Notes: generated from the letters alone by a model not told the origin. Numbered from the stretch's first letter, positions 26,534-35,786 are shown. The stretch is DNA of 64,000 bases from JBJTUH01 sp044346175 (GCA_044346175.1 JBIIZQ010000001.1:62001-126000); one strand, 5' to 3'. Numbers and translations are program-made.

Positions 26534-27607
26534 ATGGGGTTTTTTCTTCTCCGTCGACTTTTGTCCGCCATCCCCACCCTCCTGTGTATCTCACTACTAG
26601 GGTTCGGGTTAATGCGGCTCAATGTACAGCTCCCTGCATTAACCCTACCTGCCATGGCGGGTGGCTCCCCTGTGATACTCATACCAGCCATTAGTTTAAA
26701 ACAGCCTATTGACCCTCTTGCGGCACTTCGTACGAATCCTCAAATGTCAGCCAGTGCGATTAAAAAAGAAGAAGCACGCCTTGGATTACAAAAACCCCTG
26801 TATGAACAATATTGGCGTTGGCTTACGCATGTCCTTCGGTTTGACCTCGGACAATCTTTCAATGGTGAAGAAGTCTTTTGGTTATTACAAGAGCGGGTGG
26901 GCAATACCCTCCTGTTAAATCTATGTGTGCTGCTCGTAAGCTGGTGTTTTGCACTGCCTTTAGGCATCCTCACGACTTGGGCTGTGGGTACTTGGTGGGA
27001 TGAGGCTTTCACCTTTACGGGGAGTGTACTGATGGCAATACCCTCTTTTACCTTGGCTTTAATTGGGCTACTTTTTGCTGCTCAAACAGGCTGGTTGCCG
27101 ATTGGTGGCATCGAAACAGAGGGGCTTGCCTATGCACTTCGAGACGCTTCTACATGGCAACAGGGGCTACACTTGACCCTTGACCGTGCTTGGCACCTCA
27201 TTTTACCTGTTACGGTATTGAGCTTGGGAAGCATTGCGGGGTTGCAACGTCAGTTAAGGGCGAGCTTACTGGAGGTAACGCAAGCCAGTTGTGTGCGTAA
27301 TACCTATGCAAGAGGGCTACCACCTCTTAATATTTGGTTTAAGCATATTTTACGTCTTGGACTCAACCCCATGGCAACCCTGTTGGGTTACGAGTTTGCT
27401 GGACTTTTAGCAGGGTCTATCCTCACTGAAACCGTTCTGCAATACCCTGGGCTTGGGTTGCTCACGTATGAGGCTATTTTAAGGACAGATACGAACCTTG
27501 TCATGGCAAGCTTGATGCTCTCGGCTATCATGCTCTTGGCGGGCAATATTCTTTCTGATGTGCTGCTTCGCTGGCTTGACCCCCGTGTGGAGGAAAGCAT
27601 TGGCTAA
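26534..27607 (+). CDS. oligopeptide/dipeptide ABC transporter permease, OppB/DppB type
   Basis: Inner-membrane permease of a type I ABC importer. The N-terminus LLRRLLSAIPTLL is the family's typical first transmembrane helix. Further membrane helices lie near residues 130-160, 165-185, 215-235, 285-305 and 325-345. The cytoplasmic EAA-type loop that contacts the ATPase is seen as RNTYARGLPPLNIWFKHILR (about 255-275). Length (357 aa) is normal. The stop overlaps the next permease's ATG (TAATG), so the two are translationally coupled. No binding protein or ATPase gene is adjacent, so the substrate is unknown. An extended -10-like TGTTATGAT lies at 26353-26361. Confidence 0.88.
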   Translation: MGFFLLRRLLSAIPTLLCISLLGFGLMRLNVQLPALTLPAMAGGSPVILIPAISLKQPIDPLAALRTNPQMSASAIKKEEARLGLQKPLYEQYWRWLTHVLRFDLGQSFNGEEVFWLLQERVGNTLLLNLCVLLVSWCFALPLGILTTWAVGTWWDEAFTFTGSVLMAIPSFTLALIGLLFAAQTGWLPIGGIETEGLAYALRDASTWQQGLHLTLDRAWHLILPVTVLSLGSIAGLQRQLRASLLEVTQASCVRNTYARGLPPLNIWFKHILRLGLNPMATLLGYEFAGLLAGSILTETVLQYPGLGLLTYEAILRTDTNLVMASLMLSAIMLLAGNILSDVLLRWLDPRVEESIG

Positions 27608-28731
27608 TGACTTCTAATAAGATGAAAACCCTTTCCATGCCGTCCTTTTTGTCTCAAGTGGTGTCCTCCTTCTTGCGTTTGCCCTTCACGGTCAAAACAG
27701 CTTTAGGTATCCTTGGCACCTTCTATAGTATTTCATTACTTGCCCCTTGGGTTGCACCCTATGGTGAGCATGAGGCCTGGGATACTATGGCACTGCTCCC
27801 CCCTACGCCCATTTATTTGCGTGCACCTGAAAAATCAATGTTGGCTCCTCAGGCTCCCCTTCTTGGTAATGTTCCTTATATTCTCACTATGACCCGTCGC
27901 AGCCTGCCTGAAGCTTACTGGAGTGGGTATACGCCAGCGGTGCCTTTTCAGCCCCAAAGCCTTTGTATGGGGTGTGTGACCCCTCAAGGCTGGAAGCTGT
28001 TTGGCGTAAAACCTATCACAAAGCAACCTACCCAGGTCAATTCTCAAGCCCATGGGGTTCATCTACTGGGGTTAGATGCCAATGGACGAGACCGCCTGAG
28101 TCGACTGATTTGGGGAAGTCGGATTTCGCTTTTTATAGGCTTCTTCAGCCTTCTGATAGCCTTTCCGATTGGCTTACTCTGGGGAGGGACTGCCGCCATG
28201 ATAGGGGGGCGTACCGATACCCTCATGATGCGTATTGCAGAGGTTTTGATGAGTATCCCCGGTCTGTATTTGTTGATGTGTCTTTCAAGTCTTTTGCCTA
28301 ATGACCTCACAGGGGCAACACGCTTTGTATTGGTAAGCTTGATTTTATCTTTCATAGGCTGGGCACCACTGAGTCGGGTGGTACGAGGGCTGGTACTTTC
28401 AGTTAAAAAACGTGAATTTGTGGATGTTGCTTTTACACTAGGCGCCTCCCCATGGCGGGTGTTAACACGCCATTTGCTTCCGCAAACGTGGGGCTACTGT
28501 TTGGTGTCTGTCATGTTAGCGATTCCGGGGAGTATGTTGGCAGAAAGTGGCTTGAGTTTTTTGGGGCTAGGTATTCAAGAACCCGATGCAAGCTGGGGTA
28601 ACATGTTACGAGAGTGTCAAAACATTGAAACCCTCACAACGCAACCTTGGGTGCTTGCCCCTGGCGTGCTACTTTGCTTAAGTATTTTGGCCTTTAACTG
28701 GCTGGGTGAATATTTACGTAAAAAAACCTAA
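27607..28731 (+). CDS. oligopeptide/dipeptide ABC transporter permease, OppC/DppC type
   Basis: Partner of the preceding permease. The family motif LLGLDANGRDRLSRLIWGSR is at about residues 153-172, followed by five membrane helices and an EAA loop (DVAFTLGASPWRVLTRHLLP). LAESGLSFLGLG..EPDASWGNML is typical of the OppC C-terminus. The stretch between the first membrane helix (about 30-48) and the GRD motif is some 70 residues longer than usual and Pro-rich, giving an enlarged external loop. The start is fixed by the TAATG overlap. Confidence 0.88.
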   Translation: MTSNKMKTLSMPSFLSQVVSSFLRLPFTVKTALGILGTFYSISLLAPWVAPYGEHEAWDTMALLPPTPIYLRAPEKSMLAPQAPLLGNVPYILTMTRRSLPEAYWSGYTPAVPFQPQSLCMGCVTPQGWKLFGVKPITKQPTQVNSQAHGVHLLGLDANGRDRLSRLIWGSRISLFIGFFSLLIAFPIGLLWGGTAAMIGGRTDTLMMRIAEVLMSIPGLYLLMCLSSLLPNDLTGATRFVLVSLILSFIGWAPLSRVVRGLVLSVKKREFVDVAFTLGASPWRVLTRHLLPQTWGYCLVSVMLAIPGSMLAESGLSFLGLGIQEPDASWGNMLRECQNIETLTTQPWVLAPGVLLCLSILAFNWLGEYLRKKT

Positions 28732-28999
28732 CCTCTCCACAGAAGATGCGATAATGAGGCATGCGGTTGGTATGGGTTTATGCCATAATGGCTAAGTTAG
28801 GATGTATCTTTCAGGATACTAAAGCCCTCCTTGTTAGGAGTGTGGCTTTGTATTGCTCGGTTTGGGCGATAACCCTATCTGCTCTATTCAACAGACCTTT
28901 GCCTGATTTAACATTTCATTGCATCTTTTTTATCATTAAAAGCACTTGTTGTGCGTGTGTATGCCTTAAGTCAAAACCCATCTATCGGAACCCAGCCCC

Positions 29000-30400
29000 A
29001 TGATGATGATTGCCGCCAAGAAAATCAAAGCTTCCAATAACCCCTTAAAAGTTGCCGTTATTGGCTCAGGGTACATCGGTACATTGAATGCCTGTTGTTT
29101 TACCAAGTTAGGGCATCAAGTGATTGCGACCGATGTAGATGCAAAGCGTGTTGAGCATCTTTCTCAGGGTATCCTGCCTTACCATGAGGATGGTCTTCAG
29201 GAACTTCTCAATGAGGGGCTTGCCAAGGGTTCCTTACGCTTTACGCAAAGCATTGCTGAGGCGGTTAAAGCCTCTGATGTCGTGGTCTTGTGTGTGGGTA
29301 CGCCCCCTATGCACGATGATAAACCTGACCTTGCCCCCCTCAAACGTGCCATTAAGCAAGTCGCTGAAGCGATTGATGACTATCGTCTCATCATTGAAAG
29401 AAGCACGCTTCCTATTGAGTCTGAGGCTTGGTTTACAGGACTCATTTATGAGCATTTGCCCCCACAAACTTCGTTTGATGTTGCTATTATTCCCCAATTT
29501 GTTCAAGAGGGTACTGCGGTTCAGGACTTCTTTACTTTGGATAGGTTAGTGGTTGGGATTTACCAAGAAAGCCAGCGCAAAGAAAAGGTCATGACGCAGG
29601 TCAATGCTTTGTTTGAAGGCATTTTTGTTAATCGTCCTGATACGCCTGTGATAGTGACCAGTTTGCTGAATGCTGAGCTTATCAAACATGGCACGAATGC
29701 CTTTCTTGCGATGAAAACCGCTTTTATGAATCATATGGCTATTTTGTGCGATAAAACTGAAAGCAATATTGATGTGGTGAGCCAAGGGATTGCTCTTGAC
29801 CGTCGTATTAACAGTCAGTATGCCTTTGAGTCAAGCCTAGGTTACGGCGGGGTGTTTCTCCCTAAAGACAATGCGGCACTGCTTGCGATTGCCTCAGCGT
29901 ATAATATGAAGCTTGATTTGTTCAATGCCGTGAAGGTGGCTAACCGTTACCATCGCCAATATGTCATCAATGTGGTAGAGCAGGCCTTTGGTCGTGGCGG
30001 TCTTAGAGGTAAAACTCTTGGGATTTTAGGACTCGCTTACCAAGAAAATACAAACGACCTTCGTGAGGCCCCGAGTATTGAAATCCTCAAAAGTCTTGTG
30101 AATCGTGGGGCGAGTTTTAAGATTCATGACCCCATGGCAATGCCTCATGCCCGTGGTTTGGTCAAACATGCCACCTTCCATGAGAACCCTTACGAGGTGG
30201 CTCAAGGGGTGGATGCTCTACTTGTGCTTTCCAAATGGGAAAGCTTCAAGGCACTTTCTTTATCGGAGTTAGCACGTCATATGAAAGCTCCTGTCGAAGG
30301 TATTGCGGATGCAGCCCCACTCTTGATTGACACTCGAGGGCTATTTCCGAAAGAGAATGCACGTCAAGCGGGCTTTACTTATTTATCTATCGGACGCTAG
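29000..30400 (+). CDS. UDP-glucose/GDP-mannose dehydrogenase family protein lacking the catalytic cysteine
   Basis: Family members oxidise a nucleotide sugar twice, using NAD, to the uronic acid. The NAD-binding fold starts VAVIGSGYIG (18-27); VLCVGTPP is at 97-103. The substrate-domain residues Lys (K229) and Asn (N233) in LIKHGTNAF are kept. The catalytic motif, normally GxGGxC(F/L)PKD, here reads GYGGVFLPKD (281-290), so Cys is replaced by Phe286. The catalytic glutamate of PEF is also Gln166 (IPQFVQE). Length (466 aa) is full. It probably cannot complete the usual oxidation. It starts with three ATG codons. No polysaccharide genes are adjacent. Confidence 0.8.
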   Translation: MMMIAAKKIKASNNPLKVAVIGSGYIGTLNACCFTKLGHQVIATDVDAKRVEHLSQGILPYHEDGLQELLNEGLAKGSLRFTQSIAEAVKASDVVVLCVGTPPMHDDKPDLAPLKRAIKQVAEAIDDYRLIIERSTLPIESEAWFTGLIYEHLPPQTSFDVAIIPQFVQEGTAVQDFFTLDRLVVGIYQESQRKEKVMTQVNALFEGIFVNRPDTPVIVTSLLNAELIKHGTNAFLAMKTAFMNHMAILCDKTESNIDVVSQGIALDRRINSQYAFESSLGYGGVFLPKDNAALLAIASAYNMKLDLFNAVKVANRYHRQYVINVVEQAFGRGGLRGKTLGILGLAYQENTNDLREAPSIEILKSLVNRGASFKIHDPMAMPHARGLVKHATFHENPYEVAQGVDALLVLSKWESFKALSLSELARHMKAPVEGIADAAPLLIDTRGLFPKENARQAGFTYLSIGR

Positions 30401-30525
30401 TTCTCATTTTTTCTTGTTTTTCTTCTTTTTTATTTCTTCATTTCTTCATTTCTTCTTTTTTTCTCTGTGCCTCGCTTCCCCTCTTTTTGCTACCTCGATG
30501 AAGGTTTTTGTAAGACACGAACCCT
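30401..30525 (+). other. pyrimidine-rich leader of ffh
   Basis: Almost the whole 125-bp gap is T/C on the plus strand, with three exact copies of ATTTCTTC (30432-30455) and several T runs. It would give a U/C-rich mRNA leader ahead of ffh and may also end upstream transcription. No gene. Confidence 0.6.
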
Positions 30526-32142
30526 ATGATGCTTGAATCGCTCACTACCCAACTTCAACAAGCACTTGATGCCCCTAGTCTTCTTGAAAAACAGAAACAT
30601 CCTCATGGTTCTCAAGCTCAAGGCTCTCAAGGACACCGCACGACCGATACCGCATTAAGCGAGGCTCATTTAGTATTGGCAGGGAGAGAAATCCGTAAAG
30701 CCCTTGTGGCAGCTGATGTTCATTTGTCTGTGGCACAAGTGTTGATAGGGCGTTTGCAGGAAAAGGTCAAAGGGAAACCCATTTATGATGGACTGTCTCC
30801 AAGTCAACAGCTTGTGGGGCATATGTCTGAAGCCCTTCAAGAGCTTCTGGGTGGGGCGAGAAAACCTATTCAGTATCATGAAGACCTCTCTCAGCCCACG
30901 GTGATACTCCTCTTTGGCTTACAGGGGAGCGGTAAAACCACCACGGCTGGTAAATTGGCACGTTACTTAAAGGAGGAAGAGGGTAAAAACCCTCTCTTGA
31001 TAGCGGCAGATACCGCACGTCCTGCCGCCATGGAACAGCTTCAAGTACTCGGCGAGCGGGTGGGGGTGCCTGTGGTGCGTTCAGGAGAAGCCCACGGCTG
31101 GCACTTGTCTGACGATGCCGACATGCTTACCATTGCCCAAACAGGGGTGCGTTATGCGGAGAAAAATGGGCATGATGTCGTGATTGTAGACACCGCAGGG
31201 CGTTTGCAGGTAGATGATGACCTCATGGCAGACCTCCTCATTTTATCTCGAAGCTTGACCCCTCAAGAGTCTTGGCTTGTGGTGGATGCCATGACAGGAC
31301 AAGGGGCGGTCTCAGTGGCGGAAGCGTTCGACACACAAATTGGGATGACGGGTTTTGTCATGACTAAGTTGGATGCCGATGCACGAGGCGGTGCTTTACT
31401 GTCCGTGGTTGAGATGACCAAAAAGCCTATTGTGTTTACAGGGACAGGGGAAGCCCTAGATGCCTTGGAACCCTTTTATCCTGATAGGATGGCCTCTAGG
31501 ATTTTAGGGATGGGCGATGTCGTATCCCTGTTTGAGAAGGCTCAGAAGGCGTTTCAAACGGAAGATGCTCAACAGCTTCACATGAAGTTGGTGACGGGGG
31601 CATATCATTTTGAGGATTATTTGCATATTCAAAGACAAATGCAACGCATGGGGTCGCTTGACCAAATTCTAGGCATGCTTCCTATCCCAGGGCTTGGTAA
31701 GGATGTCACAGGTGCTATGTCAGAAGGCAGTGCCAAGGCTTCCAAACGTTATGAAGTACTCCTGCAAAGTATGACGCTTGCCGAACGTCGAAACCCTGAG
31801 GCTTTCACGACGGATGGCTTTGCGACACGTATTCAACGTTTAGCCAAAGGGTGCGGTTGGACGGAAGAGAGTGTGAAGCAGGAACTCCGCCAATTTTTCT
31901 ATAGCCGTGAAATGATGAAAACGATGGGCGGTATGCTCAAACCTCTACTAGGTTTGGGCAAAGAAGAGGCGATTGCTTCAGAGGATACACCCACCAAAAC
32001 CTCATCCGTTGATAAAGCTTCTGAGAACCTCCTTGCCATGATGTCAGGGGGTAAAAAAGGCAATCCTTCAGCGAAAAAGAAGCCTTCTTCTGCTGGGAAC
32101 GACCCTATGCAAGCCCTCATGAAAGCATTCGGACTGGGCTAA
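30526..32142 (+). CDS. ffh: signal recognition particle protein Ffh
   Basis: GTPase of the SRP, which targets nascent membrane proteins to FtsY and the translocon. It has an N helical domain, a G domain with GLQGSGKTTTAGKLA (about 131-145), DTARPAA and DTAGRLQ, TKLDADARGG for guanine specificity, and a Met-rich M domain (about 345-500) that binds 4.5S RNA and signal peptides. Between the first two N-domain helices it carries a low-complexity insertion of about 25 residues rich in His, Gln and Ser (about 20-45), absent from usual Ffh. The tail is Lys/Ser-rich. It starts with two ATG codons. Confidence 0.96.
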   Translation: MMLESLTTQLQQALDAPSLLEKQKHPHGSQAQGSQGHRTTDTALSEAHLVLAGREIRKALVAADVHLSVAQVLIGRLQEKVKGKPIYDGLSPSQQLVGHMSEALQELLGGARKPIQYHEDLSQPTVILLFGLQGSGKTTTAGKLARYLKEEEGKNPLLIAADTARPAAMEQLQVLGERVGVPVVRSGEAHGWHLSDDADMLTIAQTGVRYAEKNGHDVVIVDTAGRLQVDDDLMADLLILSRSLTPQESWLVVDAMTGQGAVSVAEAFDTQIGMTGFVMTKLDADARGGALLSVVEMTKKPIVFTGTGEALDALEPFYPDRMASRILGMGDVVSLFEKAQKAFQTEDAQQLHMKLVTGAYHFEDYLHIQRQMQRMGSLDQILGMLPIPGLGKDVTGAMSEGSAKASKRYEVLLQSMTLAERRNPEAFTTDGFATRIQRLAKGCGWTEESVKQELRQFFYSREMMKTMGGMLKPLLGLGKEEAIASEDTPTKTSSVDKASENLLAMMSGGKKGNPSAKKKPSSAGNDPMQALMKAFGLG

Positions 32143-32188
32143 GAGGTAGGCGCGAATCTGTGTGTTCGTCCTCGCTTGGTAGACATCA

Positions 32189-32806
32189 CTATTGGAAACT
32201 ACTAAAAAGCTTCATCATATCCGACATCGTCATGCCAGTAGGCATCCCTGTTTGTCCTTGATTGAGTCCTTGTAGTTGCTGTGCAAGTGCTTGGTTCGTT
32301 TGTGCCTGGGTTGTAAGTTGCTGCCAAAGTTGTTGAAGCTGTTGGTTCGTTTGTTGTTGTTGAATGAGTTGCCCTTGCTGAAGCCCTGCTTGTACGCCTG
32401 AGGCAATGTCTGTGCCTAATATTTGAGGAGGGGCTACACTGCTACCGACCGCTTGGGTATTGGGTGGTGTTGGCGTGATGGGGGTTTGCATGCCACCTGC
32501 TGGTACAAATCCAGCGGGGGCTTTTAGGGTTACGAGAGAACTCCCTGTTTGTACGGTTGCAGTGGCTCCAGGTGGTAAACTAATGTTTTGTCCACCTACA
32601 TTAAAGGTGCTGAGTGCTTGGGCTTGAAGCTGTGGATTGACTTGAAAATTGGGCGATGCCTGTGGTGCGACTGGCGGTGTCATAGGCAACGCTGTAGGTG
32701 GTGGGGTATTGATAGGGAAAGCATTAGGAGGTGTACTCGATGGCGTGCCTTGTACTGGGGAGGGATTCACCCCGAGTCTTGGGGTGAATCCTGAAACACT
32801 GTTCAT
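32189..32806 (-). CDS. Pro/Gln-rich low-complexity protein
   Basis: 205 aa of unknown function, convergent with ffh. Residues 1-55 are Pro/Thr-rich. The middle (about 60-105) has a small beta-rich segment (NVGGQNISLPPGATATVQTGSSLVTL). The C-terminal 70 residues are Gln/Leu-rich and probably a coiled coil (QLIQQQQTNQQLQQLWQQL), ending MSDMMKLFSSFQ. No signal peptide. The first codons contain a perfect 10-bp inverted repeat (32764-32790) that would form a stable hairpin just inside the mRNA. Confidence 0.6.
   Translation of the reverse strand: MNSVSGFTPRLGVNPSPVQGTPSSTPPNAFPINTPPPTALPMTPPVAPQASPNFQVNPQLQAQALSTFNVGGQNISLPPGATATVQTGSSLVTLKAPAGFVPAGGMQTPITPTPPNTQAVGSSVAPPQILGTDIASGVQAGLQQGQLIQQQQTNQQLQQLWQQLTTQAQTNQALAQQLQGLNQGQTGMPTGMTMSDMMKLFSSFQ
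32764..32790 (-). repeat. perfect 10-bp hairpin inside the start of a gene
   Basis: GATTCACCCC (32764-32773) and GGGGTGAATC (32781-32790) pair perfectly around a 7-nt loop, 16 bases after the start codon at 32806. It could slow ribosome loading or fold with the leader. Confidence 0.7.
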
Positions 32807-32885
32807 GGGGGTAGGCTTTCCAAAGTATAACAGAATCGTTTTTGTATATCAGGCTCACTCAAACATTGTTTTTATCTGAGGTGGT

Positions 32886-33671
32886 TTAGGTCTGATAGGG
32901 TTTAAGCATCTCCATAATAGAGATTGCTTTTTTACTGTAGCGTACAAGAATAGGGCTATTCTCTTGCGGAGGATATTCCATTTGATGCCGATGCTGTAGG
33001 TGTCCTGAAATAATTAAAGATAAGTCCTGACGATAGAGATTTTCTAACGTCATGAGGGGTTGTGGACTTGCGTAAATCCCCTTCATCATACGGCATAGTT
33101 CTTGTCGGTTGGGGATGTAGAGTTGGGTTTCCGAGTCAACTTGCATGTAAAACTGATACATCAGCATACTCATACCCAAAAATTTGTCTCCAGCAAGCAC
33201 TTTTTCTTGGTCAGGGAGTGGGATAAGTTGGGTCATATAGCGTTTCATGACAGGGGATTGGTCATACCATCGACGGCGGTTATTTTGTTGTTGGTATAAC
33301 ACAAAAAGTTGTTCAGGTTCCAGACGTTGAATTTTGTCTTGGAGTTTGTCTCTAAATTTTTTGCCTCCTACTTCATCTTTAAGTACTTCACTCAGAATAA
33401 TGGGGCTTTCGTGCTTAAATTCTCTAAATACACTGAAACTATAGCTCATACGTTGGAGCTGGTCATACCACCGAGGCGGACCATCATGTATGGGCCAGAG
33501 GCCATGAGGATTTGAGGATAAATGCTGCTCTTGTTTCGCTTCAGTTTGAGAAAGCTGTGCCTCGTTGTATATATCCTCTTGTTTAAAAAGGCTCATAGGG
33601 TTGAGGGATGGCGTGCTTTGGATGCTTGGGGACGCAGGATGACTTGTGTGGGATGAAGACTGGAATCGCAT
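32886..33671 (-). CDS. hypothetical protein, tandem paralogue of 33742-34650
   Basis: 261 aa, family not recognised. It shares with the next upstream gene an ordered set of motifs: WYDQLQRMSYSFSVF (about 67-81), RRRWYDQSPVMKRYM (about 132-146), a region GDKFLGMSMLMYQFY, NRQELCRMM, and LMTLENLYRQDLSLIISGHLQHR (about 205-227). Between these it is helical and charged. The first 50 residues are Ser/Pro-rich and differ between the copies. No signal peptide or clear membrane helix. The 70-bp gap and same strand suggest one operon. Confidence 0.7.
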   Translation of the reverse strand: MRFQSSSHTSHPASPSIQSTPSLNPMSLFKQEDIYNEAQLSQTEAKQEQHLSSNPHGLWPIHDGPPRWYDQLQRMSYSFSVFREFKHESPIILSEVLKDEVGGKKFRDKLQDKIQRLEPEQLFVLYQQQNNRRRWYDQSPVMKRYMTQLIPLPDQEKVLAGDKFLGMSMLMYQFYMQVDSETQLYIPNRQELCRMMKGIYASPQPLMTLENLYRQDLSLIISGHLQHRHQMEYPPQENSPILVRYSKKAISIMEMLKPYQT

Positions 33672-33741
33672 GGGGTATTCAAACTTTCTCTCTTGTATAC
33701 TTTTTAGGAAAACACGAGTTTGTACGAGTTTTGGAGCTATC

Positions 33742-34650
33742 TCAATGAGGCTCTATGAATTTTTGACTTTCTAGGGTTCTAATGATAGAGATGACTTCCT
33801 CAGGACGCTGTGAAGAGGTCTCCCCTGGCAGAATAATGTTTCTTGTAGGAGCTTGTGTGGTAGCAGGTGCTTTCAATGGTTCTGTTTCTTTAAGTTTTTC
33901 AACGTGTGCACGCCGTACCAAGTGACTTTTAAGAATCACTTGTAAATCTTGCTTACAAATATTTTCTAAGGTACTCAAGGGTTTTGGGGCATCTTGGATT
34001 TGAAGTAAGACGTTGCCAAGTTCTCGCTCGTTGGGCAAAGTAATGAGCCTAGAAGTTAATGCCGATTCAAAATACTCATAGGCAATGATGCCCATGGCCA
34101 TCCATTTTGCACCAAAAAGTTGTTTGTCTTCTTGGGGGGATACCAAGATATTTTGCATGGCACGTTTATAGTGTGGAAAATGGTCATACCATCGGTTATG
34201 GAACGCCATTTCTTTTTCAAGATTATGAATGGTTTCTAAGGATAAGCGATTCGTTCGGTCTTCTAACTTACGCTGGATACCTTTCCGAGATTCATGCACA
34301 ATATAGCTCATCACTTGGGTTGGCTTGTCCCCTAAACTCTGAAAAACACCTAAGCCATAACTAAGACGCTGGATTTTGTCATACCATCTAGGGACTGAGG
34401 TTGCTTCCTTCTGATGGTTATCACTCAGTATTTGGGTCGTATGCTCAATATGATTTTCTAGTGTATCGGCCTTAATCAAGAGACCATGGCGACTCAATCT
34501 GATACCTTCTCGGCGTACATTCCCATATAATGTTTCTTTTTCTTGTGGTGTCAGTTTGGAAGCTTTGATTCGAGCAACTTCTTGCGCTGCTTGCAACTCA
34601 AAGTAGCTTTCAATATCTAAGGTTTCAGGTGTGTAAGGGTTTCTAGGCAT
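33742..34650 (-). CDS. hypothetical protein, tandem paralogue of 32886-33671
   Basis: 302 aa, family not recognised. Motifs in the same order as its neighbour: RWYDKIQRLSYGLGVF (about 87-102), NRWYDHFPHYKRAM (about 151-164), GAKWMAMGIIAYEYF, NERELGNVL, and PLSTLENICKQDLQVILKSHLVRR (about 217-240). The N-terminal 85 residues are helical and charged and the C-terminal 55 residues are low-complexity. Conserved aromatic pairs (WYD twice) suggest a structural core used twice, perhaps an internal duplication. Role unknown. Confidence 0.7.
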   Translation of the reverse strand: MPRNPYTPETLDIESYFELQAAQEVARIKASKLTPQEKETLYGNVRREGIRLSRHGLLIKADTLENHIEHTTQILSDNHQKEATSVPRWYDKIQRLSYGLGVFQSLGDKPTQVMSYIVHESRKGIQRKLEDRTNRLSLETIHNLEKEMAFHNRWYDHFPHYKRAMQNILVSPQEDKQLFGAKWMAMGIIAYEYFESALTSRLITLPNERELGNVLLQIQDAPKPLSTLENICKQDLQVILKSHLVRRAHVEKLKETEPLKAPATTQAPTRNIILPGETSSQRPEEVISIIRTLESQKFIEPH

Positions 34651-34863
34651 AGGGTGAATTGACTCTGTGTCGTGAAACGTGGGAATGGGGTTAGGTTTAA
34701 GGGCTTCAAGCTTAAATCATTCGGTGGTGTGAATGTGCTACGTGTAAAAGGGATACCTGTCTCAATAAACCTATCTCCATATCCCCTTAGCAAGGTACGT
34801 CGAGCGACTGGATAAAGGCTACTAGTGATATCGGCTTTTTAATGGATGTGCTTTAATAGTGGT

Positions 34864-35739
34864 TTATAGTAATGGATAGAGGTCGATTAAACGCCCCATC
34901 ATCTCTGAAGGAAGTCCGCAGGGTTGGCAGGCATGAAACCCTTCCAATGAACACCCCACGTTCAAGGCTACGCCATGATACGTATGCCACCCTTGGGCGT
35001 GTGCCTTGATGTGTAAGCCACAAGAAGCCACTTTATAGTAAGGCGTTTTTGAGGTGGCTCTTGCCCATACCCCAAGGTGTTCTGGGGTTGTTTTAACGAG
35101 GGTATCCTCAATGCCTAACGCTTGCACCGTTGCTTGCATCCAGTAGAGTAAACCATATTGGAGGGGACGTAATCCAAACAAGCGAGCATTTAATAGCGGA
35201 TAAATAACCCATTGCCCTTCACCATGCCATGTCCATCCTCCTGCACGTGTGACGGCGATACTAGGAATACCTTGGGTGTGACGTTGTCGTGCTTCAGATG
35301 AAAGGGTACTAAGTGTTTGCCATAAGGGTTCTTTTTGAGCCGTTTTACCTACTGTGAGAACAGGCGTATGCTCCAGTATCCACAAAGCCCCTTGGGGGAT
35401 GTGTGTTTCTGAAGGGTGATGAGAACCCATCGTTTGGTAGTAAGCTTCTTTTTGGGCAATCATTTGCTCAATGGGCTGAGCCTTGCCTCGTGCTTGCCAA
35501 GTCACGTGGGGTGAAGTAAGCCACCAGTCAAAGAGTGTTAACATGGTTTGACACAGAGAACGATGACTTAATAACGCCATGGGTTCTTCGCTGTTTAAAG
35601 CCTCAAGGCATCCTTCTTTTGCTTTTTGAAGGGTGTGTTTTAGAAAAGCCAGTTGTGTAGAAGCATCCCATGCAAGTGCGTTTTGAGGATTAAGGGGTTC
35701 TTTCCAGCAAGAAGTATCCTTGAATACTTGGGTGTGCAT
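34864..35739 (-). CDS. lipB: octanoyl-[acyl-carrier protein]:protein N-octanoyltransferase LipB
   Basis: Transfers octanoyl from ACP to lipoyl domains, the first step of lipoate synthesis. The signature RAGGWTWHGEGQWVIYPLL is at about residues 165-183. The catalytic lysine is in YKVASCGLHIK (K236) and the catalytic cysteine in CQPCG (C274). THHG-type YHGVALNV precedes it. At 291 aa it is about 75 residues longer than typical LipB; the extra sequence is N-terminal (residues 1-110, helical). The downstream lipA is not in the window. Confidence 0.9.
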   Translation of the reverse strand: MHTQVFKDTSCWKEPLNPQNALAWDASTQLAFLKHTLQKAKEGCLEALNSEEPMALLSHRSLCQTMLTLFDWWLTSPHVTWQARGKAQPIEQMIAQKEAYYQTMGSHHPSETHIPQGALWILEHTPVLTVGKTAQKEPLWQTLSTLSSEARQRHTQGIPSIAVTRAGGWTWHGEGQWVIYPLLNARLFGLRPLQYGLLYWMQATVQALGIEDTLVKTTPEHLGVWARATSKTPYYKVASCGLHIKAHAQGWHTYHGVALNVGCSLEGFHACQPCGLPSEMMGRLIDLYPLL

Positions 35740-35786
35740 TGTCTTACTACCTTGAGGCTTAGGGTTTGGATGACATTGTGACGGGG

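Noticed and set aside
28761..29003. 80-codon ORF before the dehydrogenase
   Set aside because: Cys-rich random-looking translation overlapping the next start, with no supporting signal.
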